Source: Bryum argenteum
Lineage: Eukaryota; Streptophyta; Bryopsida; Bryales; Bryaceae
Length of the DNA: 64,000 nt
Direction: 5' to 3'
Assembly: GCA_037043015.1 (NCBI GenBank)
Contig: CM073325.1
Location: 21,245,001-21,309,000, forward strand
Shown here: positions 35,621-49,252 of the stretch, in pieces
Numbering within the stretch: the first letter of the stretch is position 1
Layout of the letters: each line of letters begins with the position of its first letter
Notes under the pieces: model-generated
What the model saw: only the letters and a program-made list of their open reading frames with translations
What the model was told of the DNA's origin: nothing
Databases searched by the model: none
Made by a program: the position numbers and the translations under genes

Positions 35621-38600
35621 ATGGGCGACGATGGGATGATTTATGGGAGCGATTATGGAGACACGGAATCGGAAGGGGATTATGTTGGAGACGATGATGA
35701 GTGCTTAGGCAACGACAATTACGTTGGCGAGGATGAGGATTGTGGAGGTTATGAGGATTACGTCGGCGACGATGAAGAGGTCCTGGCTCATCAGGAAGCT
35801 CTAGATATCAGTCATAAGGTGCTGCTTCGGCCTTGAAATTTTGTTTTCTGCATTGTTTTGCGACCAGTTATTTAGTTTGTGATAGTTCTAGTCCTGTCGC
35901 GTATCAGTTCTTGACATTGAATGCATTCGACGTGGAGTGGAGGATGTCGTATCCTTTTGTTTTAGTAGAGCTTACATTAAATTGTTGCAGAAGTGAACTC
36001 GGTTGTTTTAGTTCATAGACAAGTTCGGGATCTGATTTCATTTAGGTTTTTACTCAACTCTGGGCACCTTGCCCAGTGATAGATTCATTTTGTGAGCGCT
36101 AATTGCGAAATTGTTCGAAAACGAGGAGCATTCAAATGTGAGGGACTGCGTACGGTTTGAGTACTAACTGTCAGATTTACGATTTAGGTTCTGTAATGGA
36201 TCCTTTCCTGATTCCATTTGCCGCCTTCGTATTGCAGGTTATAACAAAAGAGTCCCTTTTGGCCGCTCAGGTTCGTATTTGCTCTGCACACAGTATTCTC
36301 GATTCGTATGCTTAGGAGACGTTTAGTCTTTTGGGTCAATCTCTTTGTTGATGTATTATTTGGCCATTTTTTGTCCTTTGACTGATACTTTTGGAGTCTG
36401 TGACATTGATAGCACTGGCTCTTTGGTCGGGGCTCGCACTTTTAGATTGTCGAAAAGTTATCTTTGTGGCGTGATTCTAAGTCGATATTGTGTGCCTTAA
36501 ATACTGTGAAATCCAGAGTGAGGACTTAAGAAAAGTTGTGGAGTTCCTGGCAATTCGACAACGTCAAGCACGCACTCTGCTTATCCATTATCGCTGGAAT
36601 GTGGAAAATCTCTTTTGTGCCCTTGCTGAAAAGGGCACTGACCCGATATTCCTGGAGGCTGGTTTACCGCCACCTGATGCGAAGTCTGATGTACGTGTAC
36701 AAGGGGAAACCAGCCAGTATGTTGGATGTGGAACATGTCTCGAAGATGTGTCTACGAGTGCAGCTACACGAATGGATTGCGGGCATGCCTTCTGCAACGA
36801 TTGTAAGCATTTTTGACTCTATCAGATTTTTGATATGAAAACATGACATTCGTCCGATAAGATGAGACGACTGTACTGATGTGCAGAGTGATCATTCAAT
36901 GCATCGAGACGGGAGTGGATCCTCATGCCCGTTCTAGTGCGGAACATGTTGATTTCAAGTCCATTCCACAATGCCTAGAATAGAACTAAGTATAGTCATG
37001 ATCAATAATACCATAACTTAAGCAGTTTGAGATTTGATTCAACTGACCTGTCAGTCGGACTTTCCCGACTTCTGGGCTCTAAATTGAGAGAAAGTGTTGA
37101 AAACATCCCGTTTTTTTGTCCTTCAGGCTGGACGCGTTATTTTATTATAAAAATCAAGGATGGGCAGAGTCGACGTGTGACATGTATGGAGCACCAGTGT
37201 TTTGCAATTTGCGATGAAGATAAAGTTCGAGAACTCGTAGGATTGAAAGACCCGGAGTCCGTTGAACGCTACGAGCGCTTCCTATTAGAGTCTTACATAG
37301 AAGACAATGCCAAGGTGAAGTGGTGTCCAAGTACTCCCCATTGTGGTAATGCCATTCGGCTGGAGGGGGAGCCATACTGCGAAATCGAATGTATATGCGG
37401 GCAGCAGTTCTGCTTCAACTGTATGGCTGAACCGCACTCTCCATGCTCCTGTCACATGTGGGAGCTGTGGGACAAGAAATGCAAGGATGAATCCGAAACA
37501 GTGAACTGGCTCACCGTCCATACGAAACCTTGCCCGAAATGCCACAAGTCAGTCGAGAAGAACGGCGGGTGTAATCTTGTCAGCTGTATCTGCGGTCAGG
37601 CGTTCTGGTGAGTCTCTTTCATTAGTCGATTCTTTGTCGTCCATTTATGGTGCGTATATTTCATCTATAAGATCAGATTAAACTCGTCTTCTGAGATTCT
37701 TTTGTAATGTACAATTACAGTTGGCTATGTGGAGCAGCAACTGGGCGTGAACACAACTGGAATAGTATTGAGGGGCATAGCTGTGGCCGTTTCAAGGACG
37801 AGAAGGAAAAAGAGGCTGCACGAGCTCAACGAGACTTGAAACGATACATTCACTACCACTCACGCTGGAAAGGGCACATGGATTCCTTAAAGTTGGAACA
37901 GAAACAACAAAACGATGTCAAAGACAAGATAACCAAACTTGAAGAGATCCACTGCCAAGTGAAGGATTACAGCTGGCTTACTATCGGTTTGCAGAGGCTA
38001 TTTCGTGCTCGACGGGCTCTGTCCTACTCATTTGCTTTCGCCTACTTCATGTTCGGAAATGATTTGTTCAAAGATGACATATCTGAAGAACAAAATGCCA
38101 TCAACCAGAATCTGTTTGAGGATCAGCAGCAGCAGTTGGAGGAAACTGTGGAGCGCTTGTCTAATCTTGTGAAACAGGTAGAGGCTCCTATGGAGTTAAG
38201 AACTGAGCTGAAGACTGAGCACCTGCAGGACATCCGCCTTCAAGTTATAAACCTGACCACCTTGACCGATGGTCTCTGCAGACGCATGTATGTTCATGTT
38301 TCAAACTTCCAACCTCACACTTGTAGAGTTCGTTCTTCATTGTATGAAGTACTGTTCTGTGAAGTACTGTCTGCTGTTTTAGTTGTTATAGATGTTTTAG
38401 TTGTAAAACCTAAACTGCACATTGCTTGTAGGTTTTAGGGTACAGATATCGATATTCTACATATTGCAGTTCTAGAACCTGCTGTGGTTCGGCTTTCTGT
38501 TTTTTCGAAGTGAGGATGCAGGCTTAGCGAGTCCTGTTGCACATGTTGATACTCTGTACCTAATATTGTCATGTAAATCATGTCACAGGTACGAAGTGAT

Positions 38601-40069
38601 AGAGAATGACCTTTTGGGTTCATTACAGCTTGCAACCCATCACATTGCTCCTTACAAGACTGGAGGTGCTGAACGAGCTTCTGAGATTTCTGCTGAAACA
38701 TTCTCTGAAAGGACCAAGAATCCAGAGTCGAGGCCGAAAACAGACTGTTCGTCTGCTGCAAACGGTGAGTGAGGTTTTTTGGATATAAACAAGCAGGTGC
38801 ATTACTTGCGTAGAATATACTGGTTTTCATCATAGTCCAGGTTGTAATCATCACAAAGACATTTTTCATTTGCGAGATAGTTGTACCATTTGTAACTATC
38901 ATACGTAACTATCATATGTAATTAGTAAAGTAACGTTCACAATCACAAACAGCGTTGCACTTTTCAGCTGGTTAATGGACTACGGGCCTGCACTTTTGGA
39001 TTATATCAAAGAATGTAGTGGCTCTGAGTATGCTTTTCATCAGCGATTTTTTTTCTTGTAGGGTTGACTCTTTTTAGAACTTCCTAATGTGGGTGAGTCA
39101 CTACATCCACGTAACTGTTTCACCGTTGCGGACCTTCGCAGAAGGTGACCATGTTATCTTTTTGAATGGTTTACGTCCGGCCCGGCCAATGGGCGTCAAC
39201 TCTTACAACCCTCATCTTGACTTTTCATCATTATTCACTTCGAGTCTTCTTCTTTTTTCTTATAAATCAATTAGTTGCATATAAATATATACGTCATGTC
39301 AAATCTTCAAATCAAGGTCCTTGTCTGAACCAGAGAAATTTCTGCCTCCGTCGGGAAACTCCATAAATTTGAATTGTTGCTTCTTTCCTTATGAAGCAAT
39401 GAGACATTGACTCTTGCTTCATAAATCTAGTATGAATCAGAATGGAATTGCTATCTGTTGTACAGGAATCGTTTGTCGATGAAACGGTCAGCTTTTCTAT
39501 CTTCTGCTGTACATTTTTGTTTGTTCCCTAATGTTGTTGCTGATCATTCTGGATTAGGAAACCACGTCGATGCAGACCTTGGAGGCAAGCAGGCAATGCC
39601 CGAGGTCGACCCGTGTGACAAGTTACACAAAAGACCGCCTTTGGAACCTAGCTCTCCAAGGTTTTGCAAACGACTTGGTAAAGAGCTCTCTGTTTCTGGT
39701 CCTTCAATAGTTAGGGAGGCACGGACGACTTTGGGCTCAACATCCGAAACTGTTATTGAGAACCGTAACAGTGCAGCGTTAGAGTCAGAACCCGATTCTA
39801 GCGTTTGGGAGAAGATGGACACAATAGCTCTTAGCAGTGGAGATGTCACTGGCCAAGAAAGACCTGTGGGTAGGTTGCGCTGGGAAGGTGCCAATTTGAA
39901 TGCATCGCCTCCTGGTGAAGCTGATGATCAAGACGAGTTAATGCAACAGCACAGCGATTCCACCGACTGGCGACACGGAGCTCTGAATGCAAGGCCTGCA
40001 GTTTCGACCTGCTCCAGTAACTTCGACTCTCATGCAGGCATTCGGGAAACGAATATCAACAGGTATTAG
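35621..40069 (+). CDS. ARI: Ariadne-type RBR E3 ubiquitin-protein ligase
   Basis: Seven exons (35621-35818, 36238-36270, 36517-36802, 37127-37607, 37721-38287, 38589-38764, 39558-40069) join in one frame to 750 codons plus stop. Residues 1-66 are acidic with repeated DYVGDD-like units. A UBA-like part (78-115) is followed by RING1 (C148, C151, C165, H167, C170, C173), an IBR (CPSTPHCGN...CGQQFCFNC, about 239-281) and RING2 (CPKCHKSVEKNGGCNLVSC, with the catalytic Cys at C321). The Ariadne coiled-coil domain follows (about 365-525). RBR ligases take ubiquitin from E2 as a thioester on the RING2 Cys before transfer. The last ~170 residues are polar and unrecognised. A donor at 40067 could splice to 40662 with a short alternative end. 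The RanBP2-type finger seen at the C-terminus of some plant ARIs was not found. Confidence 0.93.
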
Positions 40070-40384
40070 ATCTCTTGGGTTTTATGAAGTTCTATGTCTT
40101 TTCTGGTGAATCGCCTCCTTTCCAGGCAGGTTCTGATTTTATGCAGCCACGTTAAGCGGGTTGCATAACTTAGTTGTGGTGCAGCTTCCTTGTATGTTGG
40201 TCCAGAGCAGATCATTATTCAGAATGCTATCTTGGCGCTTTTCCATTCGTCTCATGTGAAGCCACTCCTGGTCTGTAGCCCGCTCTCGTTTGGCTTCAGT
40301 TGGCCAAATGTGAGCTTCTAGGGTTGACTTCACGGATATTGTAACTTGAAGTAGGCTCGAATGGAGCACTCAACTTTTTTTCTA

Positions 40385-40486
40385 CTCCCTCTGTCCCATT
40401 ATGATTTTCTGGTAGGTTCTCTCAAATCTACCTTTGGAGGTAGATTTGAGAGAACCTACCGGAAAATCATAATGGGACAGAGGGAG
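40385..40486. repeat. Stowaway-like foldback MITE, copy 1
   Basis: 102-bp almost perfect palindrome starting CTCCCTCTGTCCCATTATGA, flanked by TA (40383-40384, 40487-40488). Such ends and the TA duplication fit Tc1/mariner-type Stowaway elements. It lies in the 3' flank of the RBR gene. Confidence 0.92.
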
Positions 40487-40488
40487 TA

Positions 40489-42244
40489 CAACTTTTCTTC
40501 TAAAACCAATGACCTTCTTATAGCCTTCTCTTGTTCCAACAGTAGAATGCTTCATTCGGTAAGTTGTGTTTGTGGTACCTGTAAGCTATTTACTCTTCTT
40601 GAGATCCAGGTATAAGTGCATAAGAATTCTGAACTCAAAGTTTTTGGGTTTGTTTGCAGGACTTGGGATGAGAGGTGATGCAGGTACAATACTGTCACGG
40701 AATAAGTGAAAGCTGACGCCTTTTTGATGAGAAGGCTGGCTATTTCTTCGTAGCAGGATGAAGTGTCGTCGTTCTGCTGCACACAGCTTTGATTCTCACG
40801 CTTTCAGAGACGGAACTCCTCTAGTATTGCTGAGAACGTAATGCTGGAATCTCTTGAAATCCCACTTGAGACCAACCGCTTAGTGTTTGCGGCCGATAGT
40901 TTTCACTCCATCCGGTTTTGTAAGGAGCGTGCAAACCAGGATACAAGCTTACCACTGATCTGCATCACCACCCTACTTGCCTCCTCAGACTTCAAGCTGA
41001 TCACATTCTGATTTCCGCTGTGTTGGAAGTTGCAACCAAGTTGCTTACCCATTGATGGGCAGGTATGCTTTGTAGTTAATATCAGTGGCACTTTTTTGTC
41101 GTGAATACATTTGCTGTTCTACTTTACTGGGATGTTGAGGAAGCCCACACGTTGAAAGGGCGTCATTATTGTGAAGTTTTCACCTGGGACCCAGCAGTTT
41201 TGTGACTGGTTACTATTCTCGCTTCTTATTACTGAGACCAGCAACCTTTTGAAACTGAGTGAGTGCGAGGGCTCTATCTAGCATAGAATTACCAACTTGG
41301 ATACAAATTCATTGTCATTTTTGTAGGAGAAGTGACACCATGCAGTTGAAGCAGACTGGTTGGAGATCTTGCTTGCCTTCCTAGAAACAAAGAATTTGTA
41401 GGTGGTGGCAATGACATCCTCCTCTCTTTTCTTAGGATTTGACAGAAAAACAATCCTGATGTATTGAAGGTCTCGTTCTTATCAATTTTCTAGAGCCGAT
41501 GTACTCCCTCTGTCCCATTATGATTTTCCGGTAGGTTCTCTCAAATCTACCTCCAAAGGTAGATTTGAGAGAACCTACCAGAAAATCATAATGGGACAGA
41601 GGGAGTATTTGAATGGAAGACTAGGGGTGAGGGTATGTAAGGAAGTCCTACCACAATTCTTTCAGCTGCATCAGTCCATATCTTACTGATTTTAGGCTTC
41701 CTAGTAGAGCTTACACTATAGAATACGGCCTTTATATGCTTAGCACTTCCAGGAAATGTGTATTTTATTTGTTTCCTGAAGTCACATGTGTTTGACGTCT
41801 GTCTTATTCAGGATATCATTGTGACTATTTATTGCTGTTGTTTTTTGGAAAAATCAAGATGATGGTACCAAATTACACTGAAGATTTGAGACTTGATTTT
41901 TATCATGACATTTCTTGATTTTCCTTGTGTTTACCAATTGTTTATATCCTATGTTCATGCATGGTATCCTCACAATGATCAGTTTGTACAAGAAGTGGTG
42001 ATGAATACCTTTGTATTATTCTGTATAATTTTTACATCAAAGATAAGTATCAATGAAAAACAATGGAAAGTGTGCTGGCCCTTTTCTTTTGAAGAATTTC
42101 CGCTTGTGAAAATGACCTATTCTTTTACACTGTTTGAATATCAAAATTAAATGTTGGAGGTGCTGTTTTAGATTCAGCCTTCCAATGAAAATTAATGTAT
42201 ACGATGTCTGTAGAGTTGAAATGTTCTCAGAAAACCTATCGCAC
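40489..42244. other. 3' flank of the RBR gene, no further gene recognised
   Basis: May include long 3' UTR or an alternative last exon at about 40662. Apart from the second MITE there is no supported coding frame. Confidence 0.45.
41504..41605. repeat. Stowaway-like foldback MITE, copy 2
   Basis: Same 102 bp as copy 1 but exactly reverse-complemented, including the asymmetric positions in the arms (CTGG/CCGG) and loop. Flanked by TA at 41502-41503 and 41606-41607. Confidence 0.92.
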
Positions 42245-42248
42245 TTAA

Positions 42249-43224
42249 CCCTTAAACGCCCACGATGTCGGAAAACGACATTTTGGATGTACATCAGAAA
42301 CTTTGAAGAGCCATATCTTCTTCATCCAAGGTCTATTTTGGATGAAATCACTTTGATTAGGTTCCAAATCAAGTCTAGTTTCTGTTGAAAAATTTTCAAG
42401 CCTATACAATAAAGTATGAATTAATGGAATGCACTTTAGTGAAGACAACTCTTGTTTTTGGATTTCCAAGCATGGGGCATGTATTACCATTGCAAGCCAA
42501 TTATGTGAAATTAAAAATACTTTTTCATGATTTTTTTTTTTTTTCATGGTCATGATCTTAAGGTGATTCTTAACAACTTTGTAGTGAGAAGCTTTTTGAT
42601 CCAAATGATTTTGATATTGGATTTGCAATGATGTTTTGTCGACAGAAAAAGTGAGCAAATGGATGATATTTGAGGAGCTATATCTCCCTCATCCACCGTT
42701 GGATTTCAACTTAATTTCTTGGGATGGCCTCCAATTAGAGTCTAGTCTAAGTGGTAGAAACCTTAACAAGATCGAAAATGTTATGAAGATATGGCATGAA
42801 ATTGAATGCAAAGGGTCTAGTTTTGGACTATTTTCCTTTATAAAGTGTTCGGTAGTTTTTACCATTGCATGGCTTTTATTTGAGCCACGAAACTTTTTTG
42901 ATGAATTTTTGTTGGGTAAAGGACTTATTAAGATGAAGGTGAACATCTTTCTAGTTGCTGATTTTTTCATTGCAATAGGTATATTGGTAGCATTTCCACC
43001 TCAAAGTGAAAATGATGAGATTTTGCAGTTTGTTTTTGATATTAATATGTTATGATCTCCCGATCTATAAGGCCTCATGACTCAAATTTTGGTCCACATG
43101 ATCTTCGATAAGTTTATTACAAGTTTGTACGGTTGAGATCTTAATAGCTTCTTTTGATTTTCAGCTATGACGATTTCTATGGAAATGTGCTTTTATACTA
43201 AAAATAGGCTCGGGCGTATAGGGG
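42249..43224 (+). repeat. TTAA-flanked 976-bp inverted-repeat element
   Basis: The left end CCCTTAAACGCCC follows TTAA 42245-42248. The right end GGGCGTATAGGGG precedes TTAA 43225-43228. It is inverted relative to 31091-32063 and related to the decayed copy at 1080-2455. Short open frames inside (for example 42636-43055) have no recognisable domain and are not conserved as frames in the sister copy. Confidence 0.82.
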
Positions 43225-43867
43225 TTAATTAATCTCAAACTATTAATTTGTTAACCTTAGTCTCATATAACCTAGCACCCTACCTCGTGGTCAGTTTAGG
43301 AATGTTGACTGTTATGGAAATTATTTGTTGAAAGTGCAAAATTATACAGCCTTATTTATTTATTTTTGAAAATTTTATATGATTATTTGATATTGCAAAA
43401 ATGACTATTTTGTGGTGAAGCATAACTTAGTTCATGCCAAGTTGGATATGGTGGCCTTTGCACTTGTCCCCACCATTCTCAAAATTTAGAACCATACCCC
43501 ACCAAAGGTCGAAACTGCAAAATAAATATATACCCCACCAAATGCAGAAAATGCAAAACAAATATATTTTTTTCCCAGTTCAAATATCAAGAATATTTCA
43601 ATTCCTTTTGCTAAAACATATCATGGTTAAAAAGAATCCATTTCGTCATTGGATTGTTGAAACTGACCATGATGTACAATACCCTGTAAAATTAGGAAAA
43701 CAATTCTTGCAATAGTCAATATTTACTCAAACTTTACAAAGAAAATAGTGTGTGTAACTAGACTTCTAACACTATTTATGTAAGTCAATTTTTCAAAAAC
43801 ATGTTGGATATAACTAATGTTGGATTTTGTAATAATCTTTTTATTACAAAAAGTAGATTAGAATTAA

Positions 43868-44755
43868 CCCCTAAAGTGGACCAGCCTCAAAACTTACTAA
43901 AAGTCTCAAAACAACCAAAAACTACCTTCTTTTGGTGCAAGGTGAAAACTTTCAAATTTTGACATAATTTAGGTATGTAATTGTAGGATCTAGTACCTAC
44001 GTGCATGTGTATATGTATGTCAAATCTTAGATTCAAATTCAAATTCCTTACCAATTGTGAGATCATAATGTTCAGAGCTGAGGAGAAGGTTTTTTTCCCT
44101 TGTTTAGAAAGGGCAACTAGTTTTTCGAAGGCCAAGAAAACTATTTTTTGTCAAAAATGGATATGAGGTAAAAATATGAAATAAAAAATATAAGCTCTTC
44201 ATATTCTTGTTCGTAGGTAATTTAGGAACATGTCTATGCAATTTTTATTGTCATGCGACCTATAAAACCTAAAGAATTGCTTGACTATTCACATGAAGGT
44301 ATGCTATACTTCAACTACAAAGACCGATCTTTGACTACAAAAATGGCATGTGACGAATAATTGATTCGAGTATCCGAATGGTGAGATAATGCCTTATGAC
44401 GTTGTTTACATGTACAAAGCACAAAGTTTGAAAAAAAAAGTAAAATCTCAATTTTTGGTGAATTCTTGAAATTACTGCGATCTAATTGATTTTGGATAGA
44501 TTTTGAGAATGAAGGAGCATATACTGTTTGGGGAGTTTGGGGCAAATTTCAAATAGTGTTTTCATACTTTGATGGTAAATATCTCCTAATCTTTGAGAAA
44601 TTTTGAAGTGTGAAATTACATTTTGTAAAGGCATGGAAAAATTCTACAACCCTCAAAAGGTTTCAGCAGTTCAGCTTCATGCAAGCTAAATATAGTAAAT
44701 CAGAGGCTGAGAAGACCCCAAGCGACCATAATCTCGCCTCAGTCCACTTTAGGGG
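43868..44755. repeat. TTAA-flanked 888-bp inverted-repeat element
   Basis: The left end CCCCTAAAGTGGACCAG follows TTAA 43864-43867. The right end AGTCCACTTTAGGGG is followed by TTAT (44756-44759), one base off TTAA. The interior is non-coding and not obviously similar to the 975-bp group. Confidence 0.75.
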
Positions 44756-44759
44756 TTAT

Positions 44760-46037
44760 AATCCAACTCTAAAATTAAAGTTGAAATTTCATGGTGAATG
44801 AAGGAGATATAGTTTCTCAAGAACCATATATTGCTTCATTTTTTATGGAATACAAACATAATTGTTGATCGAGTAGAGTACGTGCATGGGCAATTCGGCA
44901 TTGTTGTGCCGAATAATCAAATACTTATGTGTTTTTGAGTTGAGCAAACTCCAATCTTTATCGCAATTCCAATTTTTTGAGTCCAACATGATTTCTCTTA
45001 TTTAGAAGGTTTCCAGAAAATTCGGCTTCCAAAGAAATGATAAATTTTTCTACTAAACTGGGCATGCAGATACAATACAATAATTGTGCGAGTAAAAAAG
45101 TCCAACTAAAAATTTGTTGAAACTTCACCTCAGGATCATATTTATGTTCTTAGAAATCATTAAAAAAATGTTTTGGCTCAAATAAGCGACATGCATCATG
45201 TTTTAACGATGACATGCCCCATGGATTTACTTTCAATAAGTGTAGATCAAAATCAGCCTTCACAGAAGTATTAGCCATCTTGTATGAATTTCTGATTCTT
45301 ATGAAAAGAAAGTAAAATTGATTTGGGATTCGGTAAGGCCGTCTGGTAAGGCCAAGTGGCTGGGATATAATAGACCCATGCACACCCTGACCCTGCTACT
45401 GCGCATGCCTCGCACCTGCCTATCTGTAAGGGCCCTATATTGCAACTCTTGACTCTTAGGGCTTGCTCGAGCAAACGAATTTGTATAGCGGCACCTCAGA
45501 TCACTTAGGCACCATCTGCATTAGTAAGCTCCTTATCGACTAGTCATTCAATCCACATTCTCCTCTGCACAACGGGACGCGTTAGTGTCTGCCCCTGAAG
45601 TTTGGGTTTTGGAGCGATCGTGCTGCTCCCCGCGAAGCCTTGCCTCGCATTTTGTCAAGGTATCCTACACTTGCACTATCCTCATCATTTTATTTACTTT
45701 TGCTTGCAATCGGCAGCTTCATGCATTGCTGTGAAACACATGCCTGATAAGCCTATGATTCTTTCTGCATCGCTCGTATCAACTGGTATGCAACCGTGGC
45801 CAGGAGCCTTTAAAACATCTGTAACAGCCGAGTGTCTCCATCTGATGGGTTTTTATCCGTTTTCATCTGCCAAATTCTTGTTGTGGCCATGTATGATGTA
45901 TTCCGTTCGGCTGTGAGTACACAAGTATGCATGTCAGTAGAGGAGCCTTGGCAAAGATTGCGACATAGCGGTGTGGAGACGATATTTACATGGTTTTACA
46001 AGTTGATAGGTTTGCATTTTGGGATTGGTTCGAAGAT
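44760..46037. other. Upstream region of the FAX4-like gene
   Basis: No separate gene supported. 45360-45600 is GC-richer and may hold the transcription start and leader of the gene beginning at 46038. A short upstream intron is possible ('gtaag' at 45426). Confidence 0.35.
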
Positions 46038-47888
46038 ATGGCTACGTTGTACTCGAGTCTTGCTGCTTCGGCTGCCCTGAAGCCTATTACTTCGCAAGTT
46101 GCTGGAGTTCGAGCTCGCAATGCCTCTCCTCCGCTATCTGAAGGACGGAGACTTGTTTTTAGGAGTGCATTTCAAGGCGAGCAGTTGAGGAGAACGCAGA
46201 CTCTTCCGCTCCTTGAAAGCAGATCTAGACGCGTGTGTGCGAGTTTGGACGAATATGCTCCATTGACTGCTGCTGTTTATGGCGCATGTCTTCTTGGCGG
46301 TGGCCTCTTTGCATGTAAGTATTTGCTTACCTGACCTGCGTCACCTTTTTTAAATTTTTACTCTAGATCTTCTAATTTCTGGCGCTTAGATTGCATATTA
46401 GCTTGTCAACAATATGTGCATGAATCGAGAACTGGACCTTTGGCTACGGTATTCAAGTTTATTTTAGTTTGTGAATGACTTCTCAAACCTAAGCTCCCAA
46501 CTCAAGCACTTAGTTCTGCATACTTCTGTTTTCAACACAGACAATTAGCGGAACGTCCCCAGTAGTGCTAGATATTGTTGCTAGGAACAGAAACATGGGC
46601 TCTAAAACTCAGCTAAATTGCAGTTGCTAATGTCGGTGACCGGACCGGCGTAGAGTACCTTACGTAACTCTTAGCTTGAATTGTAACGAATCTAATTTTT
46701 TCTTGAAGGGAGTGTTTTCCGGTTTCGAAGCTGAAGGGTGTGTGGTTTTGGTCAAGATTATAGAGGTTGTTACAAGTCTGAAACTTTTGTGACTGAGATT
46801 TGTTGTCAGATTGTTTTTTGTGATTCTGACCATTTGGATGTGTCGATTGGGTTTAGATACGAAGACAGGCAGCAAAGGTTCACTTGGAGGTGGCGTACTT
46901 GGCGGGATTGCACTCGGCGTGGTGAGTCTGAAGCATGTACTTCGTGTTTATTTAAATTGCTCTCGAATTGGTGGTCCAAGTTTTGCTTACTATCTTCGTG
47001 TCATCATGCTTGACATCATGCTTTATTGCTTTAGATGCTATTACTACATTGATTCATTCTGCATGCGGTTGGATATGTAGGCATACTTTCTGATGCAGGT
47101 GCCTGAGACTCAAGATTTGGGCGAAGCTGTTGCATTTGGTTCCGCCGTACTCTTTGCAGCCATTTTTGGTAAGTCCTCACCAGTAGCAAGTCGTTCATGG
47201 TCCTTCATGTTTGTATCACAGCGAAGTTGCGCATTCAGCATCTAATGCATAATTCTTGGTATGCTTTGTTGTAGTTACTATCGCTGACAAAGGCAGGTCG
47301 TATCTGAGAAACTTACTGATGTATATACAGTCCTAAAGCCATTATTGTAGCCTAAGTTGTTTCAAAGCACATCTCGCTGCGGATATGCTCCACTGTAATC
47401 GCACTTGCAGGCTTCGCTGCTTGATATTGTTTCATGTTGGCTCAATCGGGAAGGGCTAGAGCTGCATTGATGAACATTACCTTACTACTTCTCCTCATGA
47501 ACATCAATCTTGAACCATGTGTGTTGTTACCTATGCTGAACCTAGTAAAGCGCTATGGGTTTAGCAACCTGTAGGGTTGTTTTTCCTGAAGCCAGCTGCA
47601 TCCTTGTAGTAGTCTAGAACCCTTTTCTCGAATAATCGTATGGTAACATTTTAATTGTCAACAACTTTTATTCGAATGCAAGCTAGAATCATTTTATTGC
47701 CGTTTTAGATGTACTGGGGGTTGTAGAAAGGTATTTGGATCTAAACTGGGTTGCTGTGTTATTGTGCAGCTATTCGATTGGCAGCCACTGGCAAGCCTGT
47801 TCCTGCAGGACCGCTCTTGGGTTTGAGTGCAGCGACTTCAGTGGTCTTTGCTCTTTCATATCTTCAAACACGGGTGCTTTTACCTTGA
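46038..47888 (+). CDS. FAX4: FATTY ACID EXPORT 4-like protein (TMEM14 family, plastid)
   Basis: Four exons (46038-46314, 46857-46921, 47099-47168, 47770-47888) join in frame to 176 residues. Residues 1 to about 70 are rich in Ser/Arg/Ala with few acidic residues, as expected of a plastid transit peptide. The TMEM14 part follows: helix APLTAAVYGACLLGGGLFAY, the glycine-rich SGS/TGSKGSLGGGVLGG turn, helix AVAFGSAVLFAAIFAIRLAA, then GKPVPAGPLLGLSAATSVVF to the end. Plant FAX proteins sit in plastid membranes and are linked to fatty acid export; FAX4 itself is less well characterised. It is convergent with ATG12 downstream. FAX2/FAX3 are longer, and the short glycine-rich form fits FAX4 best. Confidence 0.85.
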
Positions 47889-49252
47889 AGAACATGTATC
47901 GCCAGCTCTCTTGATTAATACCTGCTATCTTTGGTGGGCATATGTAGACCAAATGCGGCCTCTTCTCCTGTCCATGTCCATTGACCTCTGGTGCCCTAAA
48001 TCCTTGTTTGGAATACTTTCTACACTATGGTCAAGTGATTGCAATTAGAATTTTGGAATGCAATGTCGTGTGCTAATGGGTCTCAACAAATTTGAACTGC
48101 ACATTGTGTAAAGAGATGATGCGAAAATATTCCAATCACTTTTTGCTACAGCAACGTGTTTGGAGTAAAGAATTACACCTTCAAAATACAATTTCCTTCT
48201 TTTGAGTGAGTTTTGTGTACTGTAGGTATAAGACAAGATTGATAAAAAATCACTCTCTAAATGAATGGAAAGATTCTAGAAAATTCTTGTCCTTCTTAAT
48301 CTAAATGCCAAGACTCTAGGACATATTTTTATCTCAAACTACATGCCAAACTAAATGCTGAGATTCTAGGGATGTTTTCCCTCAAAAAACTTGTTTACGC
48401 TGTTCATAGAGGTAGTCATACAAAGACGGGTCAAAAGCATCATGTTTGAAACATTTAATCAGCAATCAATCTTCAACTTTGATTCGTATCACATACAATA
48501 AGTCTTCTTTCATAGTTATATGGTTAAAATTATACATGGCTTACATCCCTATAAGTCAGTGAAAGAGATCTTGTTTCTAAGCCATATAGGTCCTAGAACA
48601 GTTCTGGGCTACTCTCCTATTTGGAATATAAGCCCATGATGCAAGCTAGAAGCACTACGTAACAATCCATGCACATCCAACAACAAATTGTGTAAAATTG
48701 CATATCGGAATGTACACAGTGAGGTGCTCAATAATGGTTCAATTTTCAGCACAAGAAATTTATAACAAAGTGAATAGTACAAACAATTTTCATGTATGGG
48801 GGAAGTAAATAGAAAGATATAGCAAGAGGAATCATCAATTTTGAACTCTTTTACAATCAGTTAAGAGTATTTGAAGGTAGATTTATAAGGGTTTCTATGA
48901 TGGAGTTCTAAAACAACACCTGTAACTTTTGCTCTCATGATTAGATTGGGGATCACTAAGTACCTCTACATGAAGATTACTAGAGCTCCATAATTGGACC
49001 CTCCAGTTTAGAGCACTCCCCTACAAAATGCAGACATCTGATGCTCACCCTCAGAAAACAGCCAAGTGGACCTCTGCTACTATTTGCTCCCTCAACAATA
49101 CGAAGTCCACTTCCAATTGCTACCGGACGCAGTTAAAAATCTTTGGTGAATCAGGAACATATTACAGAGGCCGCTTGCGGTGAGGCAACGTGATCATTGA
49201 AATTCTTCAATGCCTCCAAAAACATGCTATAAAAAATACACTGCGGTTGTGA
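47889..49252. other. Intergenic between convergent FAX4-like and ATG12 genes, no gene seen
   Basis: Presumably the two 3' UTRs plus AT-rich spacer. No coding frame or repeat copy recognised. Confidence 0.5.

Noticed and set aside
42636..43055. 139-aa frame with hydrophobic segments
   Set aside because: Inside a TTAA element; the sister element at 31091-32063 does not keep it open.
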